From positions 1-64,000 of the forward strand of contig JAKOVF010000317.1 in assembly GCA_029782225.1 (NCBI GenBank): a stretch of DNA of 64,000 nt, read 5' to 3'. Of the stretch, positions 51,753 to 60,640 are shown one piece after another (within the stretch, counting starts at the first letter, position 1; each line of letters opens with the position of its first letter). The DNA is from Chloroflexota bacterium (GTDB lineage Bacteria; Chloroflexota; Anaerolineae; Anaerolineales; Villigracilaceae). A program made the translations under genes and the position numbers. Below the pieces are notes generated by a model. That model was given only the letters and a program-made list of their open reading frames with translations. It did not search any database and was not told where the DNA came from.

Positions 51753-52181
51753 TCAGGGAAGAAACGGATGTGTCCTTTTGAGCAGGCTCTGCGTGTCTGC
51801 TGGAGTCGTATGCAGAGTGCCGGTCCGTCTGACCAATCTCCGTAAATGCGCAATCAAGATGCTGCTTGGAACCGGCTTGACCAGGAAGTCATCCGCTCCG
51901 GCATCCAAAACGCTGGCGACCATGCGAGGGTCATTAAGGGCGGAAAGGATCAGGATTGGCAGGTTGCTGAATGAACGGATCGTTTTGCATACTTCCCACC
52001 CATCCAGATCGGGCATCATAAGGTCCAGGAGAGCAACATTGGGAAGCTTTTCCTTCGCAAGTTGAACTCCCTCTATTCCGCTATTTGTCGTGATAACATC
52101 AAACCCATGTGTCTTGAGCAACATGCTCAATAACTCGGTAATTGCCACGTCATCATCTATTACGAGGACTTTAGTTGACAT
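51753..52181 (-). CDS. Single-domain response regulator
   Basis: A 142-residue receiver with no output domain. Acidic pocket D10/D11, phosphoacceptor D53 in LLDLMMPDLDGWEV, S80 in ILILSALND and K102 in DDFLVKPVP are all in place. The C-terminal 25 residues are Arg/Thr-rich and probably unstructured. It is an orphan: no kinase is near. Single-domain regulators act by protein contacts, for example in phosphorelays. A GATAAT lies about 20 bases upstream of its start. Confidence 0.95.
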   Translation of the reverse strand: MSTKVLVIDDDVAITELLSMLLKTHGFDVITTNSGIEGVQLAKEKLPNVALLDLMMPDLDGWEVCKTIRSFSNLPILILSALNDPRMVASVLDAGADDFLVKPVPSSILIAHLRRLVRRTGTLHTTPADTQSLLKRTHPFLP

Positions 52182-52452
52182 TGGTTTCTCTTGCCCTATT
52201 ATCGCTGATTCTCCATTGCTTTTACTTTGCAGATGGTTTACAGATTAAAATTAAGAGAGTGGTTGACTTTTGTCAGTTGTCATTCACTCCGAATTTGGTA
52301 AAATATTTCACAATCTGACAGGATTGAAAGTATGTTAGAAATGTCGATGTAATGTCCTGGCGTGTAGTTGGAGAGAAAGTTTCATCAAGGGTGAAACATT
52401 TCGATATGATCCTTCCTAACCAGACGATCAAATCATATGATAGGAGGCTTTT
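52182..52452. other. Intergenic region upstream of ppdK
   Basis: AT-rich divergent promoter region. GTTTCA-TCAAGGG-TGAAAC at 52379-52398 is an inverted repeat that could bind a regulator or form a leader hairpin. TAGGAGG at 52441 is the ppdK SD. No ORF of note. Confidence 0.45.
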
Positions 52453-55311
52453 ATGAATAAGTGGGTTTATCTTTTTGACGAAGTGAAAGAGGCCGAAAAG
52501 AAGACCGGTTCGTGGGAGGGGGTGCGCTCTTTGTTAGGTGGCAAGGGCGCAGGGTTGTTTGATATGACACGTGCCGGCGTGCCTGTGCCGCCGGGGTTCA
52601 CTGTCACGACAGAAGCGTGCAACGAATTCCGCAAGACGGGCAAGTTTCCTGCAGGCATGTGGGAGCAGGAACTGGCCGCGCTGAAGGTTACAGAGAAGCG
52701 TGCCGGCAAGAAATTTGGTGATCCCAAGAATCCCCTGCTGGTATCATGCCGTTCGGGCGCAAAGTTCTCCATGCCCGGTATGATGAATACTATCTTGAAC
52801 ATCGGCCTGAACGACGAAGTCGTTGAGGGCATGATCAAGCTGACCAAGAACCCGCGCTTCGTCTGGGACCTGTATCGCCGCCTGATCGAGATGTTTGGCA
52901 CGACCGTGTTCAATCTCGATGATGAAGTATTCGAACATCCAATGGCCGAATACAAGGCGAAAAAGGGCTACAAGCTCGATACCGATATGACCGCCGAAGA
53001 TTGGAAGGAACTGGTTTCCACTTTCAAGCAGGTCTTCAAGAAAAATGTAGGTTCCGATTTCCCACAGGATGTTTACAAGCAACTGGAGCTGGCTACGAAA
53101 GCCGTGTTCGAATCCTGGAATGGCAAGCGTGCCATCGCCTATCGCAATAAAGAGCACATTTCTCACGATCTCGGCACCGCCGTCAATATCGTGACCATGG
53201 TGTTCGGCAACATGGGTGATGACTCTGGCACGGGCGTTGCCTTTACTCGCAACCCTTCCACCGGCGAGAAGAAGATGATGGGCGACTACCTGCTCAATGC
53301 GCAGGGCGAAGATGTGGTGGCGGGCATTCGCAACGCTGACCCCATCGAACGCCTCGCCAAACAGATGCCCAAAGCCTACAAGCAGTTCATGGATATCACG
53401 GGCAAGCTCGAGAAGCATTACAAGGAAATGCAAGATGTTGAGTTCACGATCGAGCGCGGCAAGCTGTGGATGCTCCAGACCCGCAATGGCAAGCGCACGG
53501 CCAAGTCTGCGGTGAAGATCGCGGTGGATATGGCCAACGAGGGCCTCATTACGAAAGAACAGGCAGTTCAGCGCATCACACCCGAAGTCGTGGATGCGTT
53601 GCTGCACCCGCAATTTGATGATGCAGCGATGAAGAACGCTGAGAAGGAAGGCAAGTTCTTTGCCAAAGGCGTGAATGCCTCTCCGGGCGCGGCAGTCGGT
53701 CAAGTCTATTTTGATGCGGATACTGCAGAGAAAATGGCGAAGGAAGAAAAGCAGGATACCCTCATGGTGCGCCCGTTCACCAAGCCGGATGACGTCCACG
53801 GCATGATCGCATCCAAGGGAGTGCTGACCAGTGAGGGCGGCGCGACCTCCCATGCAGCCGTCGTAGCCCGCCAGTTTGGCATCCCATGCGTGGTCGGCGC
53901 TTCGGCGATCAAGATCGACCTCGAGAAGCGGGTGATGACAGTTGGTTCAACCACCGTCAAAGAGGGCGACTGGATTTCCGTGGACGGCACAACCGGCCAG
54001 GTATTCGTTGGCAAGATCGGGATGTCCACGCCCTCGCTCGAAGAGCAGACTGAACTGATGACTCTGCTCAAGTGGGCGGATGACATCTGCGCCCGCAAGG
54101 ATAATCGTGAAGCGCCCAAAGGCTGGCCGACGCGCGGTTTGCAGGTCTGGGCAAACGCAGACTACCCGAAGGATGCGCGGCGCGCCCGTTCGTACGGCGC
54201 GGTTGGCATCGGACTATGCCGCACCGAGCACATGTTCTTTGAACCCGAGCGCCTGCCCATTGTCCAGCAAATGATCCTTGCCAAGAGCTCTGCCGAACGG
54301 ACCATGGCTCTGGATGAACTGCTCCCGCATCAGCGTAAGGACTTCGACGGTTTGTTCGAGGCGATGGATGGCTACCCGGTCATTATCCGTTTGATCGACC
54401 CGCCTCTACATGAGTTCATGCCTTCCGAGGAAGCATTGCTGGAAGAAGTGATCACCATGCGCGTCAAGGGCGAGACCGATGGCCTGGCCGAAAAAGAGCA
54501 GTTGCTCAACGCGGTCAAGGGAATGCACGAGTCCAACCCGATGATGGGCCTGCGTGGTGTGCGCCTGAGCATCAACATGCCGGAGATCGTCGAAATGCAG
54601 GTCCGCGCAATCTTTGAGGCCGCTGCAGACTGCACGAAGCGCGGCATCGTGGTTAAACCCGAAGTCATGATCCCGCTGACAGGTACCGTGAAGGAACTAG
54701 AATGGATTCAGCCTCGTCTCGAACGCATCGCCTCGGCGGTGATGGGTGAGAAGGGTGTGCAGTTCGAGTACAAATTCGGCACCATGATCGAGATCCCACG
54801 TGCAGCGGTCACTGCGGAAGAGATTGCCAAGCACGCGCAATTCTTCTCCTTTGGCACGAATGACCTGACCCAGATGACGTACGGCTATTCACGCGATGAT
54901 GCCGAGCGCAACTTCCTGATCACCTATCAGGAACAAGGCATCCTGGAAACGAATCCATTCCAGTCTCTCGACCGCGATGGCGTGGGCAAGTTGATGCAAT
55001 GGGCTGTGACCGAGGGCCGCAAGACCCGCCCGAATCTCGAAGTGGGTATTTGCGGCGAACACGGCGGCGATCCAAGCTCCATTGAGTGGTGTCACATCAT
55101 CGGCAATAACTATGTCTCCTGCTCGCCGTTCCGTGTACCGATCGCGCGTCTTGCGGCGGCGCATGTTGCACTGAAGTATCGAGCGAACCGGGCGAACGGT
55201 AAGGCCAATGGCAAAGCCGTCAAGGCTACGACAAAAGCCAAGCCGCGAGTCCAAAAGAAGACTGCGGCCAAAGCCAGAAGCAAAGTCGCGGCAAAGAAAT
55301 CCCGCAAGTAA
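52453..55311 (+). CDS. ppdK: Pyruvate, phosphate dikinase with basic C-terminal tail
   Basis: A 952-residue PPDK that interconverts pyruvate, ATP and phosphate with PEP, AMP and pyrophosphate. The ATP-grasp domain begins LLGGKGAGLFDMTRAGVPVP; the phosphohistidine is in EGGATSHAAVVARQFGIPCV; the PEP-binding C-terminal barrel holds VGICGEHGGDPSSIEW. The enzyme proper ends near residue 905. The last 45 residues are an added Lys/Ala/Arg tail (VKATTKAKPRVQKKTAAKAR and on), histone H1-like, as also seen on L21 in this window. TAGGAGG precedes the ATG. The gene is monocistronic, closed by a terminator. Confidence 0.96.
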   Translation: MNKWVYLFDEVKEAEKKTGSWEGVRSLLGGKGAGLFDMTRAGVPVPPGFTVTTEACNEFRKTGKFPAGMWEQELAALKVTEKRAGKKFGDPKNPLLVSCRSGAKFSMPGMMNTILNIGLNDEVVEGMIKLTKNPRFVWDLYRRLIEMFGTTVFNLDDEVFEHPMAEYKAKKGYKLDTDMTAEDWKELVSTFKQVFKKNVGSDFPQDVYKQLELATKAVFESWNGKRAIAYRNKEHISHDLGTAVNIVTMVFGNMGDDSGTGVAFTRNPSTGEKKMMGDYLLNAQGEDVVAGIRNADPIERLAKQMPKAYKQFMDITGKLEKHYKEMQDVEFTIERGKLWMLQTRNGKRTAKSAVKIAVDMANEGLITKEQAVQRITPEVVDALLHPQFDDAAMKNAEKEGKFFAKGVNASPGAAVGQVYFDADTAEKMAKEEKQDTLMVRPFTKPDDVHGMIASKGVLTSEGGATSHAAVVARQFGIPCVVGASAIKIDLEKRVMTVGSTTVKEGDWISVDGTTGQVFVGKIGMSTPSLEEQTELMTLLKWADDICARKDNREAPKGWPTRGLQVWANADYPKDARRARSYGAVGIGLCRTEHMFFEPERLPIVQQMILAKSSAERTMALDELLPHQRKDFDGLFEAMDGYPVIIRLIDPPLHEFMPSEEALLEEVITMRVKGETDGLAEKEQLLNAVKGMHESNPMMGLRGVRLSINMPEIVEMQVRAIFEAAADCTKRGIVVKPEVMIPLTGTVKELEWIQPRLERIASAVMGEKGVQFEYKFGTMIEIPRAAVTAEEIAKHAQFFSFGTNDLTQMTYGYSRDDAERNFLITYQEQGILETNPFQSLDRDGVGKLMQWAVTEGRKTRPNLEVGICGEHGGDPSSIEWCHIIGNNYVSCSPFRVPIARLAAAHVALKYRANRANGKANGKAVKATTKAKPRVQKKTAAKARSKVAAKKSRK

Positions 55312-55318
55312 GTTCGAC

Positions 55319-55354
55319 AGTGACAGTCACTTTGGAAGTGACTGTCACTTTTTT
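55319..55354. terminator. Terminator between ppdK and hemW
   Basis: AGTGACAGTCAC / GTGACTGTCACT, a 12-bp stem with a short loop, followed by TTTTTTATA on the plus strand. Confidence 0.9.
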
Positions 55355-56630
55355 ATACGAAGCGCATGAAGACTTGATTTCCGAGCAAGCGCCCCCGTTT
55401 GGTCAATCTCAATCTTGCCCTCACCGCTTCGACGGGCTCATCGCGGCGCCCTAACCCCTCTCCCGGAAGGAGAGGGGGATTTGTCACCCATTCCAATAGA
55501 CCGTTACGGATAAGTTCCTCGATTTCCTTTGGATAGATATCCATAAGCCCGCGTCCAAACCGTGACCTGAAAGCTGTTTCCATTGCCCCGGTATTTACCA
55601 GCCTGAGGTTGTTCAGCATGAACTCGGACATGTCGTCGTGCCGGGTTTGGCGGTGGTGATTGACTGTTGCAGGGGAAAGAGGAAATGGTAAATTGGTAGA
55701 TTGGAAACTGGTAAGGCGCTCAATGTATGTTTTGATCCGCAGAGCATTGGCGTAACGATAGCCATTGGCATATCCATGTGCACCCGCGCCCAGGCCGAGG
55801 TAGGGGAGGGATTGCCAGTACTGGAGGTTATGTTTGCAGAAGTATGACGGCAGACCACGGACTACGGTCTGTGGTCCGCGGTCCAGTGCCCAGTTTGAGA
55901 TTTCGTAATGGATATAGCCATTGTCCGCGAGGAACTCTTCCGCATACTCGTACATATCCGCGGCAAGGTCGGGATCGGGGAGAGGCAGCAATCCCTTTGA
56001 TGACCAGCGCCCGAAGGGAGTGCCATGTTCGAGGGTCAAGGCGTAGGCGGAGATGTGCTCAGGATGCAAATCGACGATGCGCTGGAGGGTGGATTGCCAA
56101 CTTTCAAGGTTTTGTTCGGGGAGGCCGTAGATCAGGTCGAGGTTGAGGTTATCAAAACCTGCCTTGCGCGCGTTGGTGACAGCTTCGATAACGTCAAAGA
56201 AATCGTGGATGCGTTCGAGCATCCGCAGTTCTTCCATGTTGGCAGATTGGACGCCGAACGAAATGCGGTTGATGCCAATTTCGCGGAGTTGTTCCAAAGC
56301 ATCGAGGGAAACAGTGCCCGGGTTGGCCTCGATGGTATTCTCAGAATCTTCGCGAAGGTCAAAATTCTCATGAAGGGCGCGGAAGATGGATGCGAATTGC
56401 GCAGGCGTGAGGAGAGATGGAGTGCCACCACCGAAGAATATGGTGTGAACAGGGGATTGGTGGATTGGTAAATTCGTGACTTGGCGGCCGATAAACTCGA
56501 TTTCTCGAATCAGTGCGTCGACATATGCAGGGATCAAGAACTCTTTTCCGGCGTAGGTGTTAAAGTCGCAGTAGGCACAGCGATGGGTGCAAAAGGGGAC
56601 GTGGATATAAAGAGAAGTATCAGGTGTCAC
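55353..56630 (-). CDS. hemW: HemW-like radical SAM heme chaperone
   Basis: A 425-residue radical SAM protein. The cluster motif is YIHVPFCTHRCAYCDFNTYA; the CDF, not CGC, places it with HemW, which inserts heme, rather than HemN oxidase. TIFFGGGTPSLLTPAQFASI and the GINRISFGVQS strand follow. At least four short stretches read as translated repeats: near residues 50-60 (56450-56480), 255-265 (55851-55884), 310-325 (55680-55715) and 383-393 (55449-55479). The start is a GTG that overlaps the MFS gene's stop (GTGA), so it is coupled to that gene. Confidence 0.93.
   Translation of the reverse strand: MTPDTSLYIHVPFCTHRCAYCDFNTYAGKEFLIPAYVDALIREIEFIGRQVTNLPIHQSPVHTIFFGGGTPSLLTPAQFASIFRALHENFDLREDSENTIEANPGTVSLDALEQLREIGINRISFGVQSANMEELRMLERIHDFFDVIEAVTNARKAGFDNLNLDLIYGLPEQNLESWQSTLQRIVDLHPEHISAYALTLEHGTPFGRWSSKGLLPLPDPDLAADMYEYAEEFLADNGYIHYEISNWALDRGPQTVVRGLPSYFCKHNLQYWQSLPYLGLGAGAHGYANGYRYANALRIKTYIERLTSFQSTNLPFPLSPATVNHHRQTRHDDMSEFMLNNLRLVNTGAMETAFRSRFGRGLMDIYPKEIEELIRNGLLEWVTNPPLLPGEGLGRRDEPVEAVRARLRLTKRGRLLGNQVFMRFV
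55449..55479. repeat. CCCTAACCCCTCTCCC-type palindrome inside hemW
   Basis: CCCTAACCCCTCTCC-CGGAA-GGAGAGGGGG. In the hemW frame it encodes NPPLLPGEGLG. Related to the elements at 27083, 36539 and 47333. Confidence 0.75.
55851..55884. repeat. Short GGACCGCGGACCACAG repeat inside hemW
   Basis: On the minus strand GGACCGCGGACCACAGACCG TAGTCCGTGGTCTG is built from overlapping copies of a GGNCCNNGGTC unit. In frame it encodes DRGPQTVVRGL. Such strings are common intergenic repeats in related genomes (established from general experience, not checked here). Confidence 0.6.
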
Positions 56631-57790
56631 GTTTCAGGTGTCGACGTGTCGGATGTCAGGTAGCGGCGGGGAAGGCCGATCAGTAAGATGATGGGTCCTG
56701 CCAGAAGAAGCCAGATGGCAGTGCCAAGGCCAAATGCCTGTGCAGCGAGTCCCACGCCAGCAGGAATAAGTTTACCAAACATACCGGACACATTGTCTAG
56801 CGCGAGCGCAGATCCAGTCTTGCCGGGCAAAGAAGAGAATAAGTTTGCTTTCAGAATGGCATACCATCCGCTGTTGAAGAAGCCGAGCAGACCCAGCAGG
56901 ACGAGTTTGAGCCAGTAGATCGAAGTAAGAAGAAAGAGGGGAAAGAGCACGAGTTCGAGGATCACGCTGATGCGCAGGTAATCAAGTCCTTTTACGCGCT
57001 CGACGAGCGGAATGAGGAGAAAATCACCGAGCAGACCAAAACCGGTCCAAATCGCAACGGCGAAGGCGGCTGAGGTGGGCGTGACCCCGGCCACATCTAC
57101 AAAGTAGAGGGCGAGGAAACCATAGAGGACGTCCAGCATCAAATCTGAGAATTCGAGCAGGATGAGCCAGCGGAGAACGGTCCAGTTTCGTAATTCGTAA
57201 AAAGTCATTCGTAATTGGTTGATGACTTCTCGGAATTTGGGAGGGGAAACGAGACCGGGCTTATTGTCGGGAATCAGCTTGAAAGCGATGAGGAGGATCA
57301 AGGTCGAGAAAGATGCGAGCGCCCAGAATCCACTCCGCCAGCCAAAGCCGAGGGCGATCAGTCCGCCAAGCAAAAGCGGACCGAGGAACACTCCCAGCGA
57401 GCCGGCAAAGGTCCAGCGCGCCATATTTTGTTCATGACGGTTGCGATCCGTGTCCATGAGAGCCCCCTGCGCAAGACCCACAAAAGCACCGGAAGATGGA
57501 TTGAACAGAATAAAGGCAAGCAGGAGCCACACAAAATTCTGGCTGGTTGCAGTGAGGGCACATGCAAGCGTGAAAAAGACACCACCTATCAGGATAATGA
57601 CGCGGCGCCTCCAGACATCTCCGAGAATAAAGAGGAACGGTTCAATCAAATTTGCGAGCAGCCCCGGGACCGAGAGCAGGATGCCGATCTGGGCATAGGT
57701 AAGGTGCAGGTCGTTGCGGATGAGAGGCCACGCCGCGTCTTCGAGGCCGAAGACAAGTTCGTCAATGAATTCGATCAGCAGATAGATCAT
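56627..57790 (-). CDS. MFS transporter
   Basis: A 387-residue major facilitator protein with 12 predicted membrane segments and the usual central charged loop (FKLIPDNKPGLVSPPKFREV). The motif A region between segments two and three reads FILGDVWRRRVIILIGGV (G-D-x-x-x-R-R). The N-terminus begins directly in the first helix (MIYLLIEFIDELVFG). The SD is weak. The substrate is unknown. It is coupled to hemW through a GTGA overlap; a functional link to heme is possible but unproven. Confidence 0.9.
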   Translation of the reverse strand: MIYLLIEFIDELVFGLEDAAWPLIRNDLHLTYAQIGILLSVPGLLANLIEPFLFILGDVWRRRVIILIGGVFFTLACALTATSQNFVWLLLAFILFNPSSGAFVGLAQGALMDTDRNRHEQNMARWTFAGSLGVFLGPLLLGGLIALGFGWRSGFWALASFSTLILLIAFKLIPDNKPGLVSPPKFREVINQLRMTFYELRNWTVLRWLILLEFSDLMLDVLYGFLALYFVDVAGVTPTSAAFAVAIWTGFGLLGDFLLIPLVERVKGLDYLRISVILELVLFPLFLLTSIYWLKLVLLGLLGFFNSGWYAILKANLFSSLPGKTGSALALDNVSGMFGKLIPAGVGLAAQAFGLGTAIWLLLAGPIILLIGLPRRYLTSDTSTPET

Positions 57791-57796
57791 GATGGA

Positions 57797-57836
57797 TTTA
57801 AAAAAGTCCGGCCTTCACCAGAAAGCCGGACTTCGC
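57797..57836 (-). terminator. Terminator between the 307-residue membrane protein and MFS genes
   Basis: On the minus strand AAGTCCGGC...GCCGGACTT pairs over nine or more bases and is followed by TTTTTAAA. Confidence 0.88.
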
Positions 57837-57850
57837 TTGTATGCAGTGTT

Positions 57851-58774
57851 TTATGGATTCGGCTTCTCTTCCACGCTCTTGGCTGTGGTTTCGACAATGG
57901 CTGGTTGGGAAGTGGGAGATTCGGCGGCCGAAAGAACAGAGGTCACGCGTTGCTGAACACTCGGTGCGGAGCGGTTGAAGTAGCCCTTGACGCTGTCGAG
58001 CGTGTCCTTGCCCTGCTGCAGGATGCCCACGAGCGAATGCACAGGATAGGAACCGCTGCCGATGATGAGTCCGGTGATCAGCACATCGATGCGCGGCGGC
58101 ACAGCAGCAATGCCCAGCATGGCGAAAATCTGAAGCTGGGCAAGAGTCGAGATCACGACACCAAGCATCAGTCCCAGGATGACCGAGGCGGCCGCTTTCG
58201 CGCTGCGGTAACTGTCAGACGACGTGACATCAGCGAGATTGTCTTCTGCATCCTCAAGGCGTTTTTGCGCAATCCCCATCATGCGGTTGGCACCCTCCAT
58301 TCGGGACTGCATGTTATTGATCATTGCAGAAGCCGAGCCCTCTGTGAATTCAATAGCCTGCAATTCCATGTTGTACTTCTCAGAAGCATCAGCCAAGAAT
58401 TGACGCGCCAGTGTGACCTCTATCTCCGAACTCTTGAGCCAGCGCAGGCCCCGTCCCAAATATGCGATCATCGTGTGCCAGCTGTTTTCGATCACATTGA
58501 AGATGGTTTCCAGGGTGCGCTCGACCGCAGCTGCCGCGGCCAGGATGGGAGCCAGCACCACCGTCAGGTTTGCTCCGGCCTCCAGCGGTGTCACCGCTGC
58601 TTTGTTAATCTGCGCGAAGGCCAGGGTCCAGGTGATCAGCGCTATCCAGACCACGATGACCAGACCAACAATGACGCGGAACCAGAACCGCATCGCAAGG
58701 AACTTTTGGGTCTCATTCCATTTGGGCGCGCCCGCCGGCAAGGCGATTGTGTATTTCAAATCCACGTTACTCAT
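57851..58774 (-). CDS. Membrane protein of unknown function
   Basis: A 307-residue protein with four likely membrane segments: about 30-53 (FWFRVIVGLVIVVWIALITW), a re-entrant or amphipathic stretch at 66-85 (ANLTVVLAPILAAAAAVERT), and 188-210 and 217-245 (ASVILGLMLGVVISTLAQLQ; IDVLITGLIIGSGSYPVHSL). A cytoplasmic coiled coil (about 125-180, with SRMEGANRMMGIAQKRLEDA) sits between, and the tail is disordered. No family recognised. ATG preceded by AGGAGAG. It has its own terminator. Confidence 0.78.
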   Translation of the reverse strand: MSNVDLKYTIALPAGAPKWNETQKFLAMRFWFRVIVGLVIVVWIALITWTLAFAQINKAAVTPLEAGANLTVVLAPILAAAAAVERTLETIFNVIENSWHTMIAYLGRGLRWLKSSEIEVTLARQFLADASEKYNMELQAIEFTEGSASAMINNMQSRMEGANRMMGIAQKRLEDAEDNLADVTSSDSYRSAKAAASVILGLMLGVVISTLAQLQIFAMLGIAAVPPRIDVLITGLIIGSGSYPVHSLVGILQQGKDTLDSVKGYFNRSAPSVQQRVTSVLSAAESPTSQPAIVETTAKSVEEKPNP

Positions 58775-58913
58775 CTCACTCTCCTTTTAGCAATAGCGGA
58801 ATAAGAACGGACAGGGCGTATGAACCATCCTGGCTGGAAGCCTCCTCAAACGATGATCCAAAAAGATGTGCGGATTATAGGCCCCCCACCCATAAACGCC
58901 AATCCTTTGAGGA

Positions 58914-59723
58914 TCAGTGAGTTGAAAGTCGCATCCGCGCCACGATGACCGAGGGAATCTCGCTGAACTTGCCGCCCCATTCCAGAAGCTTTTGCGGGAC
59001 TTCCGCTGGAAAAGCGCGCTCTTCAAAGCCATCCAGGACAAATCCGTTTTGGAAGCCGAGGTTGAGATAGTACTGGAGCGGCCGTTCAAAATAGACCTGT
59101 GGCCTGGGCTGGCCGTGGAGGGCGAGTCCACGCTGATGGTAGGGGGTCATGTAGCGCGAGATTTTTACAGAATAGACGGTTTTGATCACGCCTTTGTCAT
59201 CCACTTCTTCGGCGACATGCACGGCGGAGGCATTGTTGAAGGCGGGATGCGTGATGCTGAAGACGAAAACCCCGCCGGGTTTGAGGAGTTTTGGCAATGA
59301 CCGAAAGAGCGGCTCAAGGTCAGCCATGTCGAACAGCGCCATGTTGCAGAGCGCTGAGTCAAATGTGTGCTGACCAAGAGAGAGGAGTGCGGACTCGTCA
59401 GTAGCATCCAGAGACAGATAAGTGATCAGTTCGGAGTAACGAGCCGAACGAGTTTTGGCAAGTTCGATAAGGTTGGCAGAGAAATCGAAAGCTGTGACCT
59501 TTGCTCCAAGTTCGGCCAGCTTGCGCGTGGTCAGGCCGTTGCCACAGGCAACATCAAGGATGTGTTGATCCGGTAGGATATTCAGGAGACGAGTGATCGC
59601 AGGCCATTGCAGGCTCTGAAAGAAGTCGTTGCCCTCTTCCCCCATGCGCGCATCCCAGACTCCCGCGTTCGTGTCCCAGGCTTCGCGGGTTTCAGTGTTG
59701 AGGTCCTTCAGATTCTCGGTCAT
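58914..59723 (-). CDS. SAM-dependent class I methyltransferase
   Basis: A 269-residue methyltransferase. The SAM-binding motif I is HILDVACGNGLTTRKLAELG; motif II lies in KVTAFDFSANLIELAKT; the acidic LSLDATDE follows. After the Rossmann core, FVFSITHPAFNN is a motif common in small-molecule and quinone-type methyltransferases. The substrate is unknown. The ATG at 59723 has AGGAGA upstream; earlier in-frame ATGs overlap the MBL gene and are not used. It is coupled to the MBL hydrolase gene by a four-base overlap. Confidence 0.92.
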   Translation of the reverse strand: MTENLKDLNTETREAWDTNAGVWDARMGEEGNDFFQSLQWPAITRLLNILPDQHILDVACGNGLTTRKLAELGAKVTAFDFSANLIELAKTRSARYSELITYLSLDATDESALLSLGQHTFDSALCNMALFDMADLEPLFRSLPKLLKPGGVFVFSITHPAFNNASAVHVAEEVDDKGVIKTVYSVKISRYMTPYHQRGLALHGQPRPQVYFERPLQYYLNLGFQNGFVLDGFEERAFPAEVPQKLLEWGGKFSEIPSVIVARMRLSTH

Positions 59724-60457
59724 TGTTTCTCCTGGAAATAATCTAAAAACATGTGGCTGGCCGTGACCGTTATTTCGGGGTGCGCATCGCGAAACTGGCG
59801 CAGTCGCGGCATGTAGGGGCCGAGAAAGAAGCGAATGGTCCATTCGGGAATGTTGGACTGGCGGAAGTCGGCAGCGGCATCCCCACAATGGAAGAACCAG
59901 CCGTTCCCTGTCTGGATGGCCACACCGCTCATGCCGCGTGAGTGATAAGGCATAGGGATCAAATACATCTCAGGCTCGAAACCTGTTAAACGAATCGCGT
60001 CAAACTCGAACCATTTTTCGCCCGCATTTTCGTAAAGGACAAAATCTGGACAGTGAGCAATATTCCGTTGGATGTATGCTGCACTCAGGAAACCCCTCTG
60101 ATCCCGAAATGCTTCATATTCCCTGCGATGAACATGTACCGTTGCGTGCGGGAAATCTGGCAGACCTCCACAGTGGTCAAAGTGCATATGAGTGAGGATG
60201 ATATGCCTGATGTCCTGCGGCTGATAACCCAGCTCCTGTATTTGATTGACCGCTGCCTCCCGGGGGTCGAAAGGCATGTCCGTGATGACCCGAAAGAGCT
60301 GTGTAAACCACGTAGGATGAGCGTAATCTGCCGTTCCGATCCCCGTATCTACAAGGACGAGGCCCTGGTTGGTTTCAACGATCAGGCAGACAAGGCCTGT
60401 CTTCCAATCAGCGAATCGCGCATTGCAGGTAAAACAGTTAAGCAGGCGGATCGTCAT
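59720..60457 (-). CDS. MBL-fold metallo-hydrolase (lactonase-like)
   Basis: A 245-residue metallo-beta-lactamase-fold hydrolase. The metal motif is H90-x-H92-x-D94-H95 in ILTHMHFDHCGGLP; further ligands are expected in GVAIQTGNGWFFHCGDAAAD and TVTASHMFLDYF. Layout and length resemble AHL lactonases and related quorum-quenching enzymes, but substrate assignment is not possible. The start at 60457 lacks a clear SD; an earlier in-frame ATG at 60523 would add 22 residues. First gene of a two-gene unit with the methyltransferase. Confidence 0.88.
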   Translation of the reverse strand: MTIRLLNCFTCNARFADWKTGLVCLIVETNQGLVLVDTGIGTADYAHPTWFTQLFRVITDMPFDPREAAVNQIQELGYQPQDIRHIILTHMHFDHCGGLPDFPHATVHVHRREYEAFRDQRGFLSAAYIQRNIAHCPDFVLYENAGEKWFEFDAIRLTGFEPEMYLIPMPYHSRGMSGVAIQTGNGWFFHCGDAAADFRQSNIPEWTIRFFLGPYMPRLRQFRDAHPEITVTASHMFLDYFQEKQ

Positions 60458-60592
60458 ACCGATATTTAACCATAGAAGGAGATGCGGCAACAGGGAAATG
60501 ACTTCAACAGGGTCTGGAAACAAACAATATTAATTGAGAGATTTTTCACAGTGTTTCTACGAAATTGACATGAAAATGAAGAAGCGGAAGGT

Positions 60593-60598
60593 TATAAT
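60593..60598 (+). promoter_or_regulatory. -10 element upstream of the TIR-WD40 gene
   Basis: A consensus TATAAT. A TTGACA is present upstream (60565-60570) but 22 bases away, longer than the usual 16-18, so the -35 assignment is doubtful. Confidence 0.5.
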
Positions 60599-60640
60599 GC
60601 GGCGCAATTGTCCTCGTCCCTCTGTTAAAGGTGGTATGCC

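Noticed and set aside
52744-53853. Minus-strand ORF of 369 codons inside ppdK
   Set aside because: Complement of a well-conserved PPDK coding region; no family features, no SD.
57215-58804. Plus-strand ORF of 529 codons
   Set aside because: It lies antisense to the MFS transporter and the 307-residue membrane protein, spans their terminator, has no family pattern and has a composition rich in His/Gln/Arg as expected from the complement of hydrophobic codons.
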